Shown here: positions 34,645-43,904 of the stretch, one piece after another | Layout: every line of letters starts with the position of its first letter | How positions within the stretch are numbered: position 1 is the stretch's first letter | DNA from: Desulfoferula sp040751985 | GTDB taxonomy: Bacteria; Desulfobacterota; Desulfarculia; Desulfarculales; Desulfarculaceae | Reading direction: 5' to 3' | DNA: 64,000 bases | Assembly: GCA_040751985.1 (NCBI GenBank) | Contig: JBFMFU010000093.1 | Coordinates: 109,067 to 173,066 of the forward strand | Program-made: the position numbers and the translations under genes | Notes under the pieces: model-generated | What the model saw: the letters and a program-made list of their open reading frames with translations, nothing else | Told to the model about the DNA's origin: nothing | Database searches by the model: none

Positions 34645-35778
34645 CTAGTTAGGTAGGGCCTCCTCGCCCTGCCCCTCCTCCAGGCCGGAGAAGAAGTCGC
34701 GGGCGAAGGACTCGTATTCGTCTCGGGCGATGGCCCGGCGCAGGCCGGCCATCAACTGCAACACATAGTAAAGGTTGTGTATGGTGTTGAGTCTGTAGCT
34801 CAACAGCTCCCGAGCCATGAACAGGTGGCGCAGGTAGGCCCGGCTGTAGCCCCGGCAGGTGTAGCAGTTGCAGCCCTCCTCCACCGGCTGGGGATCGTCC
34901 TTATAGCGCGCGTTCTTCAGGTTCAGCCGCCCGCGGGCCGTGAGCAGGGTGCCGTTGCGGGCCATGCGGGTGGGCAGCACGCAGTCGAACATGTCCACCC
35001 CCAAACCAACGCAGCGCACCAAATCCGCGGGTTCGCCCACGCCCATGAGATACACCGGTTTGTCCGCTGGAAGCAAGGGCACGGTGCGCGCCACAACCTC
35101 CATCATCTCTTCCTTGGGCTCGCCCACGCTAAGGCCGCCTAAGGCAAAGCCATCCAATTCCAGGGCGCAGATCAGTTCCACGCTCCGGGCCCGCAGGTCA
35201 TGATACACCCCCCCCTGCACGATTCCCAGCAGGGCGCCGCCTTTTTCGCTGCGGCCGGCCAGGGCCCGGGCCGCCCAGCGGGCGTCGCGGGCCAGGGCCT
35301 GTTCCAGGTAGCCGCGCTGGGCCCCGGCCGGCGGGCACTCGTCCAGGACCATCATCAGGTCCGAATCCAGTTCCTCCTGGGCGGCCACCACCGCCTCCGG
35401 GGTCAGGTGCATCAGCTCGCCGTCCAGGTGGGAGCGGAAGCTGACGCCCTCCTCCTCCAGCTGGCGCAGGCCGCTCAGGGAGAAGACCTGATACCCGCCG
35501 CTGTCGGTGAGGATGGGCCCCGGCCACCCCATGAAGCGGTGCAGCCCGCCCAACCCGGCCACCACCCCGCACCCCGGCCGCAGCATCAGGTGGTAGGTAT
35601 TGGCCAGCACCAGCTCGGCCCCCAGCCCGGCCACCTCCTCCGGAATCAGCCCCTTCACCGAGCCCTGGGTGCCCACCGGCATGAACACCGGCGTGTGCAC
35701 CGGCCCCCGCCGGGTCTGCAACCGGCCGCAGCGGGCCCCGGCGCTGTGGGCCTCGGTAGCAAAACTCAGGCGCGCCAT
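34645..35778 (-). CDS. tgt: tRNA-guanine transglycosylase
   Basis: A 377-residue TIM-barrel enzyme exchanging G34 of Tyr/His/Asn/Asp tRNAs for preQ1. Active-site Asp in TDSGGYQVFSL, the nucleophilic Asp in FDCVLPTRMARNG, the substrate segment GGLSVGE, and the zinc site CNCYTCRGYSRAYLRH (three Cys plus a downstream His). Length matches E. coli Tgt. It is 2 nt downstream of queA, the next enzyme in the pathway, so the two are co-translated. Confidence 0.97.
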   Translation of the reverse strand: MARLSFATEAHSAGARCGRLQTRRGPVHTPVFMPVGTQGSVKGLIPEEVAGLGAELVLANTYHLMLRPGCGVVAGLGGLHRFMGWPGPILTDSGGYQVFSLSGLRQLEEEGVSFRSHLDGELMHLTPEAVVAAQEELDSDLMMVLDECPPAGAQRGYLEQALARDARWAARALAGRSEKGGALLGIVQGGVYHDLRARSVELICALELDGFALGGLSVGEPKEEMMEVVARTVPLLPADKPVYLMGVGEPADLVRCVGLGVDMFDCVLPTRMARNGTLLTARGRLNLKNARYKDDPQPVEEGCNCYTCRGYSRAYLRHLFMARELLSYRLNTIHNLYYVLQLMAGLRRAIARDEYESFARDFFSGLEEGQGEEALPN

Positions 35779-35780
35779 GC

Positions 35781-36872
35781 TCAGATGATCAGCATGGCGT
35801 CGCCGAAGCTGTAAAAACGGTAGCCCGCCCGCACCGCCTCGGCATAGGCCTCTAACACCCGCTCGCGCCCGGCCAGGGCCGCCACCAGCATCAGCAAGGT
35901 GGTGCGGGGCAGGTGGAAATTGGTCAACAGGCCGTCCACCACCTTAAACTCATGGCCCGGCGCAATCAACAGCTCGCACCAGCCCTGGCCCGGTTGAGGC
36001 ACCCCGCCGGGCCCCACTCGCCACTCCAGGGCCCGCAGGCTGGTGGTGCCCACCGCGATCACCCTGCCGCCGCGGGCCTTGGTCTGGGCCACAGCCTGGC
36101 TTACCGCCGGGGGCACCTCCACCCACTCGGCGTGCAGGCGGCCGGCGGCCAGGTCCGCGGCCGAGGGCTCGGCAAAGGTGCCATAGCCCACGTGCAGGGT
36201 CAGGCGGGCGCTGTGCACCCCGCGGCGCTCCAGGGCGGCCAGCAGCTCCCGGCTCAGGTGCAGGCCGGCCGTGGGCGCGGCCACCGCGCCGGGCTGGGCG
36301 GCGTAAACCGTTTGGTAGCGGCGCTGGTCCTGGGCGCTGGGACCATGGGGCCGCTTGATGTAGGGCGGCAGCGGGGTCTGGCCCCGCTCCTTGGCCAGGG
36401 CCAGGGCCGAGCAGGGGAACTCCACCAGGGCCTGTCCCCGGGCCTGGTGCTGGCGCACCTGCAGCCAGTGCTCGGGCTGGCCGGGCAATAGCAGCCGCGC
36501 GCCGGGCGCCAGGTGCCGGTGGGAGCGCAGCAGGCACTGGTGCAGCTCTGCGCCCTGGGCCAGGCGCTGCAGGGGCTGAGCCGGGCTGAGCAGGAGCACC
36601 TCCACCCGTCCGCCGCTGGGCTTAAAGGCCAGCAGCCGGGCCGGCACCACTTGGGTCTGGTTGAGCACCAAGAGATCGCCGGGCCTGAGCAGCCTGGTCA
36701 GCCGGGCCACCCGCTCGTGCTGCGGGGCCCCGCCGTGCCGTCCCAGCCGGAGCAGCCGCGCCTGCACCCGCCGCCGGGCCGGACGCTGGGCGATGAGCCC
36801 GGACGGCAGATGGTAGTCGTAGGCGGCCAGGGGACCCTGCCCCTGCTCCGGTTTTAGGCTGGCTGGGATCAT
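35781..36872 (-). CDS. queA: S-adenosylmethionine:tRNA ribosyltransferase-isomerase
   Basis: A 363-residue enzyme converting preQ1-tRNA to epoxyqueuosine-tRNA using SAM as ribosyl donor. Family segments: DYHLPSGLIAQRPA at the N-terminus, DLLVLNQTQVVPARL, PLPPYIKR, YQTVYAAQPGAVAAPTAGLH, and TNFHLPRTTLLMLVAAL with FYSFGDAMLI at the C-terminus. It is the first gene of the minus-strand run queA-tgt-yajC-secDF-parAB-NYN. queG/queH for the last step are not in the window. Confidence 0.96.
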   Translation of the reverse strand: MIPASLKPEQGQGPLAAYDYHLPSGLIAQRPARRRVQARLLRLGRHGGAPQHERVARLTRLLRPGDLLVLNQTQVVPARLLAFKPSGGRVEVLLLSPAQPLQRLAQGAELHQCLLRSHRHLAPGARLLLPGQPEHWLQVRQHQARGQALVEFPCSALALAKERGQTPLPPYIKRPHGPSAQDQRRYQTVYAAQPGAVAAPTAGLHLSRELLAALERRGVHSARLTLHVGYGTFAEPSAADLAAGRLHAEWVEVPPAVSQAVAQTKARGGRVIAVGTTSLRALEWRVGPGGVPQPGQGWCELLIAPGHEFKVVDGLLTNFHLPRTTLLMLVAALAGRERVLEAYAEAVRAGYRFYSFGDAMLII

Positions 36873-37174
36873 GCTCCCCGACTGGGCCCACTACGGCAGG
36901 CCGGGCTTGGCGCCTCTGGGCGGCCCTCTAGGGCCTAGGCGACGCAACTTCTTAAAAACAGCGGCGGTTGCCCATCAACCCCCGACTGGAAGTTTGCATA
37001 ATATTCCGGGGTTGGGTGCTTGTCAAGGCGCGCGCCGCTTCCGCGAAGCGCCCCTCAGCGCCCCGGCGGCGCCATTTTCACTTGACAGGTTGCTGGTATA
37101 TAAACACCATAGGTGGGTGCCCGCGCCGCCCCCCAGGCGGCCAGCCCCCAAAACCCTATGACCGGAGCGTGGTT
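36873..37174. other. Divergent intergenic region between queA and the small zinc-ribbon gene
   Basis: About 300 bp without a supportable gene. It must hold the start signals of the queA run (minus) and of the zinc-ribbon gene (plus). An AT-rich pocket lies around 36985-37015. A perfect TTGACA (37082-37087) is followed by TATATAAA only 9-11 nt later, too close for a standard sigma-70 promoter; at 17 nt the hexamer is the poor CACCAT. A GC-rich stretch with short inverted repeats (gcgcgccgcttccgcgaagcgc) spans 37030-37051. Confidence 0.4.
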
Positions 37175-37351
37175 ATGTCCATATACGTCAAGTGCAAGAC
37201 CGAAGGATGCGGCGCCGACGTGCAGGCCGCTCAGTACGCCCAGGTGCCCAAGGACAAGCTGCCCGAGGTGTTGCACAAGAAGAATTACTATCTGTGCCCC
37301 AAGTGCGGCAAGGTCAACCCCTATGTGCTGGATGACCACCTGGAGTCTTGA
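37175..37351 (+). CDS. Small zinc-ribbon protein
   Basis: A 58-residue protein with two Cys pairs in zinc-ribbon spacing: Cys7-x4-Cys12 (KCKTEGCG) and CPKCG near residue 44, consistent with a single Zn(Cys)4 site. No other domain fits. I chose ATG 37175 because GGAG (37164-37167) lies 7 nt upstream and the protein then starts cleanly (MSIYVKCK); the longer in-frame extension to 36968 is GC-rich non-coding sequence. Probably a conserved small protein of this lineage; function unknown. A terminator follows. Confidence 0.72.
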   Translation: MSIYVKCKTEGCGADVQAAQYAQVPKDKLPEVLHKKNYYLCPKCGKVNPYVLDDHLES

Positions 37352-37372
37352 TCCCGCCGCCTAACAAATGAA

Positions 37373-37404
37373 ACGGCGGGCCCCCTGGCCCGCCGTCATT
37401 TTTT
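37373..37404. terminator. Bidirectional terminator between the zinc-ribbon gene and the convergent membrane protein gene
   Basis: 10-bp perfect stem (acggcgggcc 37373-37382 with ggcccgccgt 37387-37396), 4-nt loop, CA then TTTTTT on the plus strand; an A-rich flank on the other side (aaatgaaa) gives T's on the minus strand. Confidence 0.85.
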
Positions 37405-37413
37405 AGCAGCGTT

Positions 37414-38085
37414 CTAGGAGCGATGGCCCGACGAGCTGCGGAACGCGCGCAGGCCCAGCAGCACCACCACGCGCAGAAACTCAATGAACAGCAGGCCGGT
37501 GACCACCAGGGCCGCCACGCTGAGCAGCCGGGGCATGAAGTTGTCCCAGCTCCATTCCTCGCCGGAGAACAGGCCCTCTTCCACAAAAAGGAACTCCAGC
37601 ACGCCCCAGCCGGCCGCGGGCACTCGGCGTCCCTGCTCCTGGATCAGGCCCAGCTTGTGCGGAGCCACCACCTTGGGGAACAGCAGGCGCAGGAATATAG
37701 GCACCGGTGGCGGTCCCCGGCGGAAGATGCGGCTGCCCTCGGCCTCGCGCTCCTCCAGGTCCCGGCTGGCGTAGCGCAGATACAGGGTTACCGGCACCAC
37801 GGGGATGATGGTAGTGGCGCCGCGCTCGAACTCGCTGATGTCGAACAGGCTCTCTTCGGTGATCAGCTCATTGGTGAGGGTGGGCACATTGTCCTGGTAC
37901 TTGTAGACCAGCCAGCCCATGCCCGGGTCCACGGGCAGGCGCAGGTAGTCGACAGAATGCTCAGTCTGGAAAGCGAACAGGGGCTCCAAAAGATACCTGG
38001 CGGTGAACACCGCCGCCGAGGCAGACCCAGCCCCCAGGCAGAGCAGCAGAAGGAGCCAGCTGGCCGCAGCGATTTTATACACCAT
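37414..38085 (-). CDS. Hypothetical exported, C-terminally membrane-anchored protein
   Basis: A 223-residue protein of no recognised family. It has a clear Sec signal peptide (SWLLLLLCLGAGSASA, residues about 8-23) and one transmembrane helix near the C-terminus (LLSVAALVVTGLLFIEFLRVVVLLGL), so the central beta-rich part should be periplasmic. The internal ATG (38085) gives a normal signal peptide and has AAGGA 11 nt upstream; the frame extends 12 codons further without an obvious Shine-Dalgarno. It faces the zinc-ribbon gene tail to tail across a shared terminator. No function can be assigned. Confidence 0.68.
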   Translation of the reverse strand: MVYKIAAASWLLLLLCLGAGSASAAVFTARYLLEPLFAFQTEHSVDYLRLPVDPGMGWLVYKYQDNVPTLTNELITEESLFDISEFERGATTIIPVVPVTLYLRYASRDLEEREAEGSRIFRRGPPPVPIFLRLLFPKVVAPHKLGLIQEQGRRVPAAGWGVLEFLFVEEGLFSGEEWSWDNFMPRLLSVAALVVTGLLFIEFLRVVVLLGLRAFRSSSGHRS

Positions 38086-38260
38086 GTTCAATACGTTCCT
38101 TGCGGACCATTCGCATTGCATAAGCTGCTAATAATGATAACATCCTCCCAGTCTGAATCCAACCAGCAAGTGGCCACGGTACCTGGGCCCTTCTCGGCTT
38201 GACAAGCCCTGGGTCTTGTCCTAGTTTGACATAGTTCGCGCGGCCTTAGGGAGCCGGAGA

Positions 38261-38827
38261 TTGGATAGCCTGGCAACGGAGTTCAACTGGCGCCGTCCGG
38301 CCAGCTTCTTCCAGGTGGCCTGGAGCGCCTCCCGGCACCCCCTGGCCTTTTTCCGGGCCCTGCCCCAGCAGGGGGACTTGGCCCCGCCCCTGATCTTCCT
38401 GTTGGTGCTGCAGGCCCTGCCTTTCCTGGCGGTGCTCATCAAGGGCCAACCCCTGCCGGTGGCGGCGGTGAATTTCCTCAATAACCTCGCGCGCTCGCTG
38501 CTCTTCGCGGCCGTGTTCTATGTTTCGGGCCGCTTCATCATGCGCAGCTCCCTGTCCCTGGCCGGCTTTCTGCGGGTCTACGCCTACGCCGGCGGCATAT
38601 GGGTGCTGGCCGTGCTGCTGCCCTTTCTGCCCAATGCCGTGGCCCTGCCGTTGGCCACGGTCCTGCTCTTGTACGTGCTTATCCTGCTGTTTCTGGGGCT
38701 GCGTCTGACCGCGGGGCTGTCCGTGCCCCTGGCGGCCGGGGTCCTGGTGATATCCATCGTGGCTCTGGCCTTGCTGCTCAGCCTGCTGGGACCGGCCCAA
38801 CCCGTGCCGCCTCGAGGCGGCGGCTAG
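38261..38827 (+). CDS. YIP1-like family membrane protein
   Basis: A 188-residue polytopic protein with about five hydrophobic helices after a cytosolic N-terminus (FFQVAWSASRHPLAFFRAL). The overall pattern, including an amphipathic start followed by GDLAPPLIFLLVLQALPF and FLRVYAYAGGIWVLAVLLPF, resembles bacterial YIP1-domain proteins. Role unknown. The start is TTG with AGGGAG (38248-38253) 7 nt upstream. Its stop overlaps the end of a small convergent reading frame by 4 nt. Confidence 0.68.
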   Translation: MDSLATEFNWRRPASFFQVAWSASRHPLAFFRALPQQGDLAPPLIFLLVLQALPFLAVLIKGQPLPVAAVNFLNNLARSLLFAAVFYVSGRFIMRSSLSLAGFLRVYAYAGGIWVLAVLLPFLPNAVALPLATVLLLYVLILLFLGLRLTAGLSVPLAAGVLVISIVALALLLSLLGPAQPVPPRGGG

Positions 38828-39093
38828 TGCAGGGGAAAGCGCCGGCGGATGGCCCGGGCCAGGCGGGGGGCGTAGATCAGATCATAAGTGGCGGCCTTGT
38901 CCGGAAACAGGGCCAGGGCCAGCCGGCGCACCCGGCCGGCCAGGCGCTGGGCCGCGGCGCAGTCCGGGCAGCGGCCGGCGCTGATGGCCGCCAGGGCGGC
39001 GTCCACGGACCGGGCCAGGGCGCGCACCCTCTGCTCTTCTAGCTGGACCGGGCTATGTCTGGCGCCTGAGGACATGCCGATATAAGATACCAT
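38824..39093 (-). CDS. Small hypothetical protein with CxxC motif
   Basis: An 89-residue reading frame filling the 298-bp space between the YIP1-like gene and the exporter adaptor gene. It contains one Cys pair (GRCPDCAAAQR) in an otherwise Arg/Ala-rich, helical sequence. Two possible starts (39093 and 39075) both lack a convincing ribosome-binding site. The CxxC and plausible codon pattern make it possibly real, but high-GC DNA often yields such frames. Confidence 0.42.
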   Translation of the reverse strand: MVSYIGMSSGARHSPVQLEEQRVRALARSVDAALAAISAGRCPDCAAAQRLAGRVRRLALALFPDKAATYDLIYAPRLARAIRRRFPLH

Positions 39094-39125
39094 CCAGCAA
39101 CGCCAACGGCTGCAGGAGGTCCGCC

Positions 39126-40376
39126 TTGAAGGGCAAAAAACGCCTCACGTTAGTGGTTGCGCTGGCAGGGGCCCTGGTGCTGGTCGTGGCCCTGGTCTGG
39201 TGGCTGGCCGGCCATCGCTCCAGCCAATCCACCCAGATTCAGGGCCGGACGGACAAGGTGGTGCGGGGCACCATCCGCCGGTTGGTGGTGAGCACGGGCA
39301 CGGTCAAGCCTCAGGTCGGCGCCGAGGTCAAGGTGGGGGCTCGGGTCAGCGGCCGGGTGGAGAAGCTGCTGGCCAGCATCGGCCAGACGGTCAAGGCCGG
39401 CCAGGTGGTGGCGGTGATCGAGCATGCGGACTTGCAAGCCAAGCTGGCCCAGGCCCAGGCCGAGCTGGCCGCCTACGAGGCCCGCCTGCGCAGGGTGCGC
39501 ACCACCGGACCCAAGGAAATCGCCCGCGCCCAGGCCGAGCTGGCCGAGGCCAAGGCCACCCTGCAGCTCACCAGCGTGGACCTCAAGCGCCAGGAGCAGA
39601 TGCGCAAGGGCGACCTGGTGGCCCAGGACGCCGTGGACCGGGCCCAGGAGCGCCAGCAGGTGGCCGAAGCCAAGGTGGCCTCAGCCATTGCCCGGCTGGC
39701 CCAGGTGCAGCACAGCTTTCAGCAGGACCTCCGGGTGGGCCAGGCCGACGAAGGGGCGGCCAAGGCCCGCCTGGCCTCGGCCCAGGTCAACCTGGACTAC
39801 GCCACGGTGCGGGCGCCCATCGCCGGGGTGGTATCCAGCGTCACCACCCAAGAGGGCGAGACCGTGGCCGCCAGCCTCAGCGCGCCCACCTTCATCACCA
39901 TCGTGGACCTGTCCCGGCTGCAGGTGGATGACTTCGTGGACGAGACCGACATCGGCCGGGTCAAGGTGGGCCAGCAGGCCACCTTCACGGTGGACGCCTA
40001 CCCCGGCCGCAAGTTCCAGGGGGTGGTGGACGCCGTGCAGCCCTCGGCCAAGATCGTGGACGACGTGGTGTACTACGACGTGGTCATAAAGATCCTGGGC
40101 AACTACCACGGCCTGCTCAAGCCGGAGATGACCGCCACGGTCAGCATCGTCACCGCCGTGCGCCACAACGTGCTCACCGTGCCTCTGGAGGCCGTGCGCC
40201 AGCGGGGCAAACGCGGCCTGGTCTACGTGCGCGAAAAAGGCAAGGTGAAGCCCGTGCCGGTGCAGGTGGGCTGGAACGAATCAGGCCGGGTGGAGATCAT
40301 AAAGGGCCTGAAGGAGGGCCAGGCGATCATCGTGCCCAGGTCCTCGCCCCTGAAGGACATAGGCACCCGGCGCTAA
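39126..40376 (+). CDS. Periplasmic adaptor (membrane fusion) protein of a MacAB-like exporter
   Basis: A 416-residue HlyD/MacA-type adaptor: N-terminal anchor helix (LTLVVALAGALVLVVALVWWLAG), biotinyl-lipoyl half-motif (GARVSGRVEKLLASIGQTVKAGQ), a long alpha-helical hairpin (about residues 105-205, Ala/Gln/Glu-rich), the second lipoyl half (ATVRAPIAGVVSSVTTQEGETV), then beta-barrel and membrane-proximal domains. It links the inner-membrane ABC pump to an outer-membrane channel. The start is TTG, with AGGAGG 6 nt upstream. Followed by an ABC ATPase and two FtsX-type permeases. No TolC is in the window. Confidence 0.93.
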   Translation: MKGKKRLTLVVALAGALVLVVALVWWLAGHRSSQSTQIQGRTDKVVRGTIRRLVVSTGTVKPQVGAEVKVGARVSGRVEKLLASIGQTVKAGQVVAVIEHADLQAKLAQAQAELAAYEARLRRVRTTGPKEIARAQAELAEAKATLQLTSVDLKRQEQMRKGDLVAQDAVDRAQERQQVAEAKVASAIARLAQVQHSFQQDLRVGQADEGAAKARLASAQVNLDYATVRAPIAGVVSSVTTQEGETVAASLSAPTFITIVDLSRLQVDDFVDETDIGRVKVGQQATFTVDAYPGRKFQGVVDAVQPSAKIVDDVVYYDVVIKILGNYHGLLKPEMTATVSIVTAVRHNVLTVPLEAVRQRGKRGLVYVREKGKVKPVPVQVGWNESGRVEIIKGLKEGQAIIVPRSSPLKDIGTRR

Positions 40377-40436
40377 CCGCCGGGGCGCTGCCGGGCTCAG
40401 AAGCCGATTCACCCATCCGCATATGTCAGGCGCCGC

Positions 40437-41167
<731 letters not shown>

Positions 41168-41171
<4 letters not shown>

Positions 41172-42382
41172 ACCTGAGCTGGCGCCTGATCCGGGCTGCC
41201 TTCAGCTCCCTGTGGGCCTTCCGCTCTTACGCCCTGTTGATGATGATCGGCCTGATCATCGGCATCTCATCGCTCACCGTGATCCACCAGATCGGCCAGG
41301 GCACCCGCCAGCGGGTGCTGTCCATGATGGAGAGCATGGGCTTCGGCGCCGACGCCTTCTTCGTCTCCGGCGGCGGCGGCCGCCTGAGCGTGCGGCGGGG
41401 CATGAAGCGCACCATGACCATAACGCCCGCCGACGCCGAGGCCATCAGCCGCCTGGACGGCGTGGCCCGGGTGGTGCCGCACAAGAACGTGCCGCGCACC
41501 CGGGTGTCGGCCGGCGGCAAGCACACCAGCACCCGGGTGCGCGGCGCGCCGCCCACCTGGGCCGCGGCCCGGCGCTGGGCCGTGACCAACGGCCGCTTCC
41601 TGAGCATGGAGGATGAGCAGCGCCGGGCCCGGGTGGCGGTGCTGGGCACCACCGTGGTGCGCGAACTGTTCGAGGGCAAAGACCCATTGGGCCGGCGCAT
41701 GCGCATCGGCCGCACACCCTTCACCGTGGTGGGGGTGCTGGCGTCCAAGGGCTCCAGCAGCTGGCACGACCGCGACGACCTGGTGCTGATCCCCCTGGCC
41801 ACGGCCATGATGCGCATGTCCCGCGACGACAAGCTCAGCGGCATGCGCACCAACCTGGAAGACCCCGGCCGCCTGGAGGAGATCAAACAGGAGGTCACCG
41901 AGCTGCTGCGCCGGAACCACAAGCTGGGCCCGGGCGTGCCCGACGACTTCCTGATCATCACCCCCGAGGAGCTGACGCAGCTCATCACCAGGCAGAGCCG
42001 GGCCCTGGTGGCTATGCTCTCGTTCATCAGCGTGGTGAGCCTGTTCGTCTCCGGGGTGGTGATCATGAACATCATGCTGGTGGCGGTGAGCGAACGCTCC
42101 TACGAGATAGGGGTGCGGCGGGCGGTGGGGGCCCGGCGGCGGGACATCATGTTCCAGGTGCTCATCGAGTCCCTGGCAGTGTCAGCGGCGGGTGGCCTCT
42201 GCGGCCTGGCCCTGGGCCTGATCCTGTCCAGCCTGGCCACCTTGCTGCTGGACGTACCCACCGCCTTCAGCCTCGCGGGCTTTGTCTGGGCCTTGAGCTT
42301 CAGCTGCCTGGTGGGGCTCTTGTTCGGGCTGGCCCCGGCCCGCAAGGCGGCGCACCTGGACCCGGTGGAGGCCCTGCGATGA
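41168..42382 (+). CDS. ABC transporter permease, MacB/FtsX type (first copy)
   Basis: A 404-residue permease with the MacB architecture: one N-terminal helix (YALLMMIGLIIGISSLTVI), a large periplasmic MacB_PCD domain (about residues 45-260), and three C-terminal helices of the FtsX domain with the typical VAVSERSYEIGVRRAVGARRRDI coupling segment and LFGLAPARKAAHLDPVEALR ending. Likely works as a heterodimer with the next gene, with which it overlaps by 4 nt. Substrate unknown; MacAB-like pumps export macrolides, peptides or lipoproteins by mechanotransmission. Confidence 0.93.
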
Positions 42383-43608
42383 GCTGGGACCGCCGGATGC
42401 GCCTGCTGCTGGCCGCGGCCGAGGCCCTGCGCGACCACCGCCTGCGCTCCTTCCTGGCCTCCCTGGGCCTGCTGGTGGGAGTGGCGGCGGTGGTGGTGAT
42501 GGTGGGCGTGGGCGAAGGCACCCGCAACCAGGTGCTGGAGCGGCTCACGGCCTTGGGTACCAACGTCATCACCGTGCGCTCGGCCAAGCGGGCCTTCAGC
42601 GGTCTGCGCAGCCGCACCACCAGCGAAGTGCAGTCCCTGGAGCCGGCCGATGCCGACGCCCTGGGGCGCCTGGAAGGAGCCGAGGGCGCCGCGCCCCTGG
42701 AGATGCGCCTGATGCGTATCACCGGTCCCGCAGGCACCACCGACTCCGTGGTGCTGGCCTCCACGCCGGATATCTTCGTCTTGGAGGGCCAGGCTCTGGC
42801 CGAGGGCCGCTTTTTCAACGAACGGGAGGAAAAGGGCCGCCGCCGGGTGGCGGTGGTGGGCCGCACCCTGCGCGAGCACCTGGCCGGCGAAAAGTCCCTG
42901 GTGGGCCGCACGGTGGACATCCGCAAGCAGCCGTTTTTGATCGTGGGCGAGCTGCAGCCCAAAGGCCTGGACGCCAACGGCAACGACCTGGACGACCGCC
43001 TGTACCTGCCCCTGCGCACCGCCCAGTCGCGGCTGCTGGGCGGCCAGCGCTACGTGGGCCTGATCGTGGTGCGGGCCAAGAACGAAGGCGCCGCGGGCGC
43101 TCTCACGGAGCAAGTAGCTCAGCTTCTGCGCCAGCGGCACCGCCTGCGGCCCGGGCAGGAGGATGACTTCCGCATCCAGACCCAGGAGGAGACCATTAAG
43201 ACCCGGGAGGAATCCAGCCGCCTGTTCACCGCCACCATCACCGGCGTGGCCGCGGTGAGCCTCTTAGTGGCCGGGGTGGGCATCATGGCCGTGATGCTCA
43301 TCGCGGTCAAGGAGCGCACGCCCGAGATCGGCCTGCGCCGGGCGGTGGGAGCCCGCCGCCGCGACGTGCTGCTGCAGTTTCTCACCGAGGCCTCGGCCCT
43401 GGGCCTGCTGGGCGGCGGCGGCGGGGCGGTGTTGGGCCTCTTAGTGGCCGCCCTGGTGCGCGAGCTCAGCGCCCTGGAGTTCGACCTGCCCTGGCCCCAG
43501 GCCCTGGGCGCCACGGCCCTGAGCATAGCCATCGCCCTGGCCTTCGGCCTGGCTCCGGCCCGCAAGGCCGCCAACCTCATGCCGGTGGAGGCCCTGCGGG
43601 AGTCCTAA
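42379..43608 (+). CDS. ABC transporter permease, MacB/FtsX type (second copy)
   Basis: A 409-residue paralogue of the preceding permease: N-terminal helix (SFLASLGLLVGVAAVVVMVGVG), periplasmic MacB_PCD domain, three C-terminal helices, the coupling segment IAVKERTPEIGLRRAVGARRRDV and the ending FGLAPARKAANLMPVEALRES. Sequence outside these motifs differs substantially from its neighbour, arguing for a heterodimeric channel rather than a recent duplication. Last gene of the adaptor-ATPase-permease-permease operon. A short GC-rich stem without a T-run follows (43650-43667). Confidence 0.93.
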   Translation: MSWDRRMRLLLAAAEALRDHRLRSFLASLGLLVGVAAVVVMVGVGEGTRNQVLERLTALGTNVITVRSAKRAFSGLRSRTTSEVQSLEPADADALGRLEGAEGAAPLEMRLMRITGPAGTTDSVVLASTPDIFVLEGQALAEGRFFNEREEKGRRRVAVVGRTLREHLAGEKSLVGRTVDIRKQPFLIVGELQPKGLDANGNDLDDRLYLPLRTAQSRLLGGQRYVGLIVVRAKNEGAAGALTEQVAQLLRQRHRLRPGQEDDFRIQTQEETIKTREESSRLFTATITGVAAVSLLVAGVGIMAVMLIAVKERTPEIGLRRAVGARRRDVLLQFLTEASALGLLGGGGGAVLGLLVAALVRELSALEFDLPWPQALGATALSIAIALAFGLAPARKAANLMPVEALRES

Positions 43609-43672
43609 GCCGGCCGCTCCGGTATTTTGCAGGGGAAATCAGAAGGCGGGGGGCCGGGCGCGGCCCCTGCCC

Positions 43673-43891
43673 TTAGTCCTCGAACTGCGAGCCGCAGTAG
43701 GGGCAGTAGCGGAAGCCGGTGTCGTGGATGGCCTCGCCGCAGGCCGAGCAGCGGGTGACCATCTCATTGGCGCAGAAGGGGCAGTAGACGAAGCAGCGGC
43801 CCTGATCGCGCACCTCGGTGGAGAGCTCGGCCCACTGATCCGTGCAGTCCTGCTCCTGACAGACCTTTTCCTTGCGGGCGGTTTTTTCCAT
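43673..43891 (-). CDS. Small double zinc-ribbon protein at the end of the hydrogenase operon
   Basis: A 72-residue protein with four Cys pairs or part-pairs: CQEQDC, CPFC, CSAC and CPYCG. CSACGEAIHDTGFRYCPYCG resembles a rubredoxin/zinc-ribbon knuckle arrangement. It is not HypA, which is larger and has an N-terminal Ni-binding His. It starts 13 nt after hypC and is probably co-transcribed with hynBA. It could be a metal-binding accessory of hydrogenase maturation; function unproven. Confidence 0.75.
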   Translation of the reverse strand: MEKTARKEKVCQEQDCTDQWAELSTEVRDQGRCFVYCPFCANEMVTRCSACGEAIHDTGFRYCPYCGSQFED

Positions 43892-43904
43892 ATCTGAATT
43901 CTTC

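Noticed and set aside
37082..37104. TTGACA followed by TATATAAA as a promoter for the small zinc-ribbon gene
   Set aside because: The spacing is only 9-11 nt, incompatible with a standard sigma-70 promoter; at 17 nt the hexamer CACCAT is poor.
43650..43667. ggggccg-ggcg-cggcccc stem between the second permease gene and the hydrogenase-operon zinc ribbon
   Set aside because: A 7-bp stem without a T-run on either strand; not strong enough to call a terminator.
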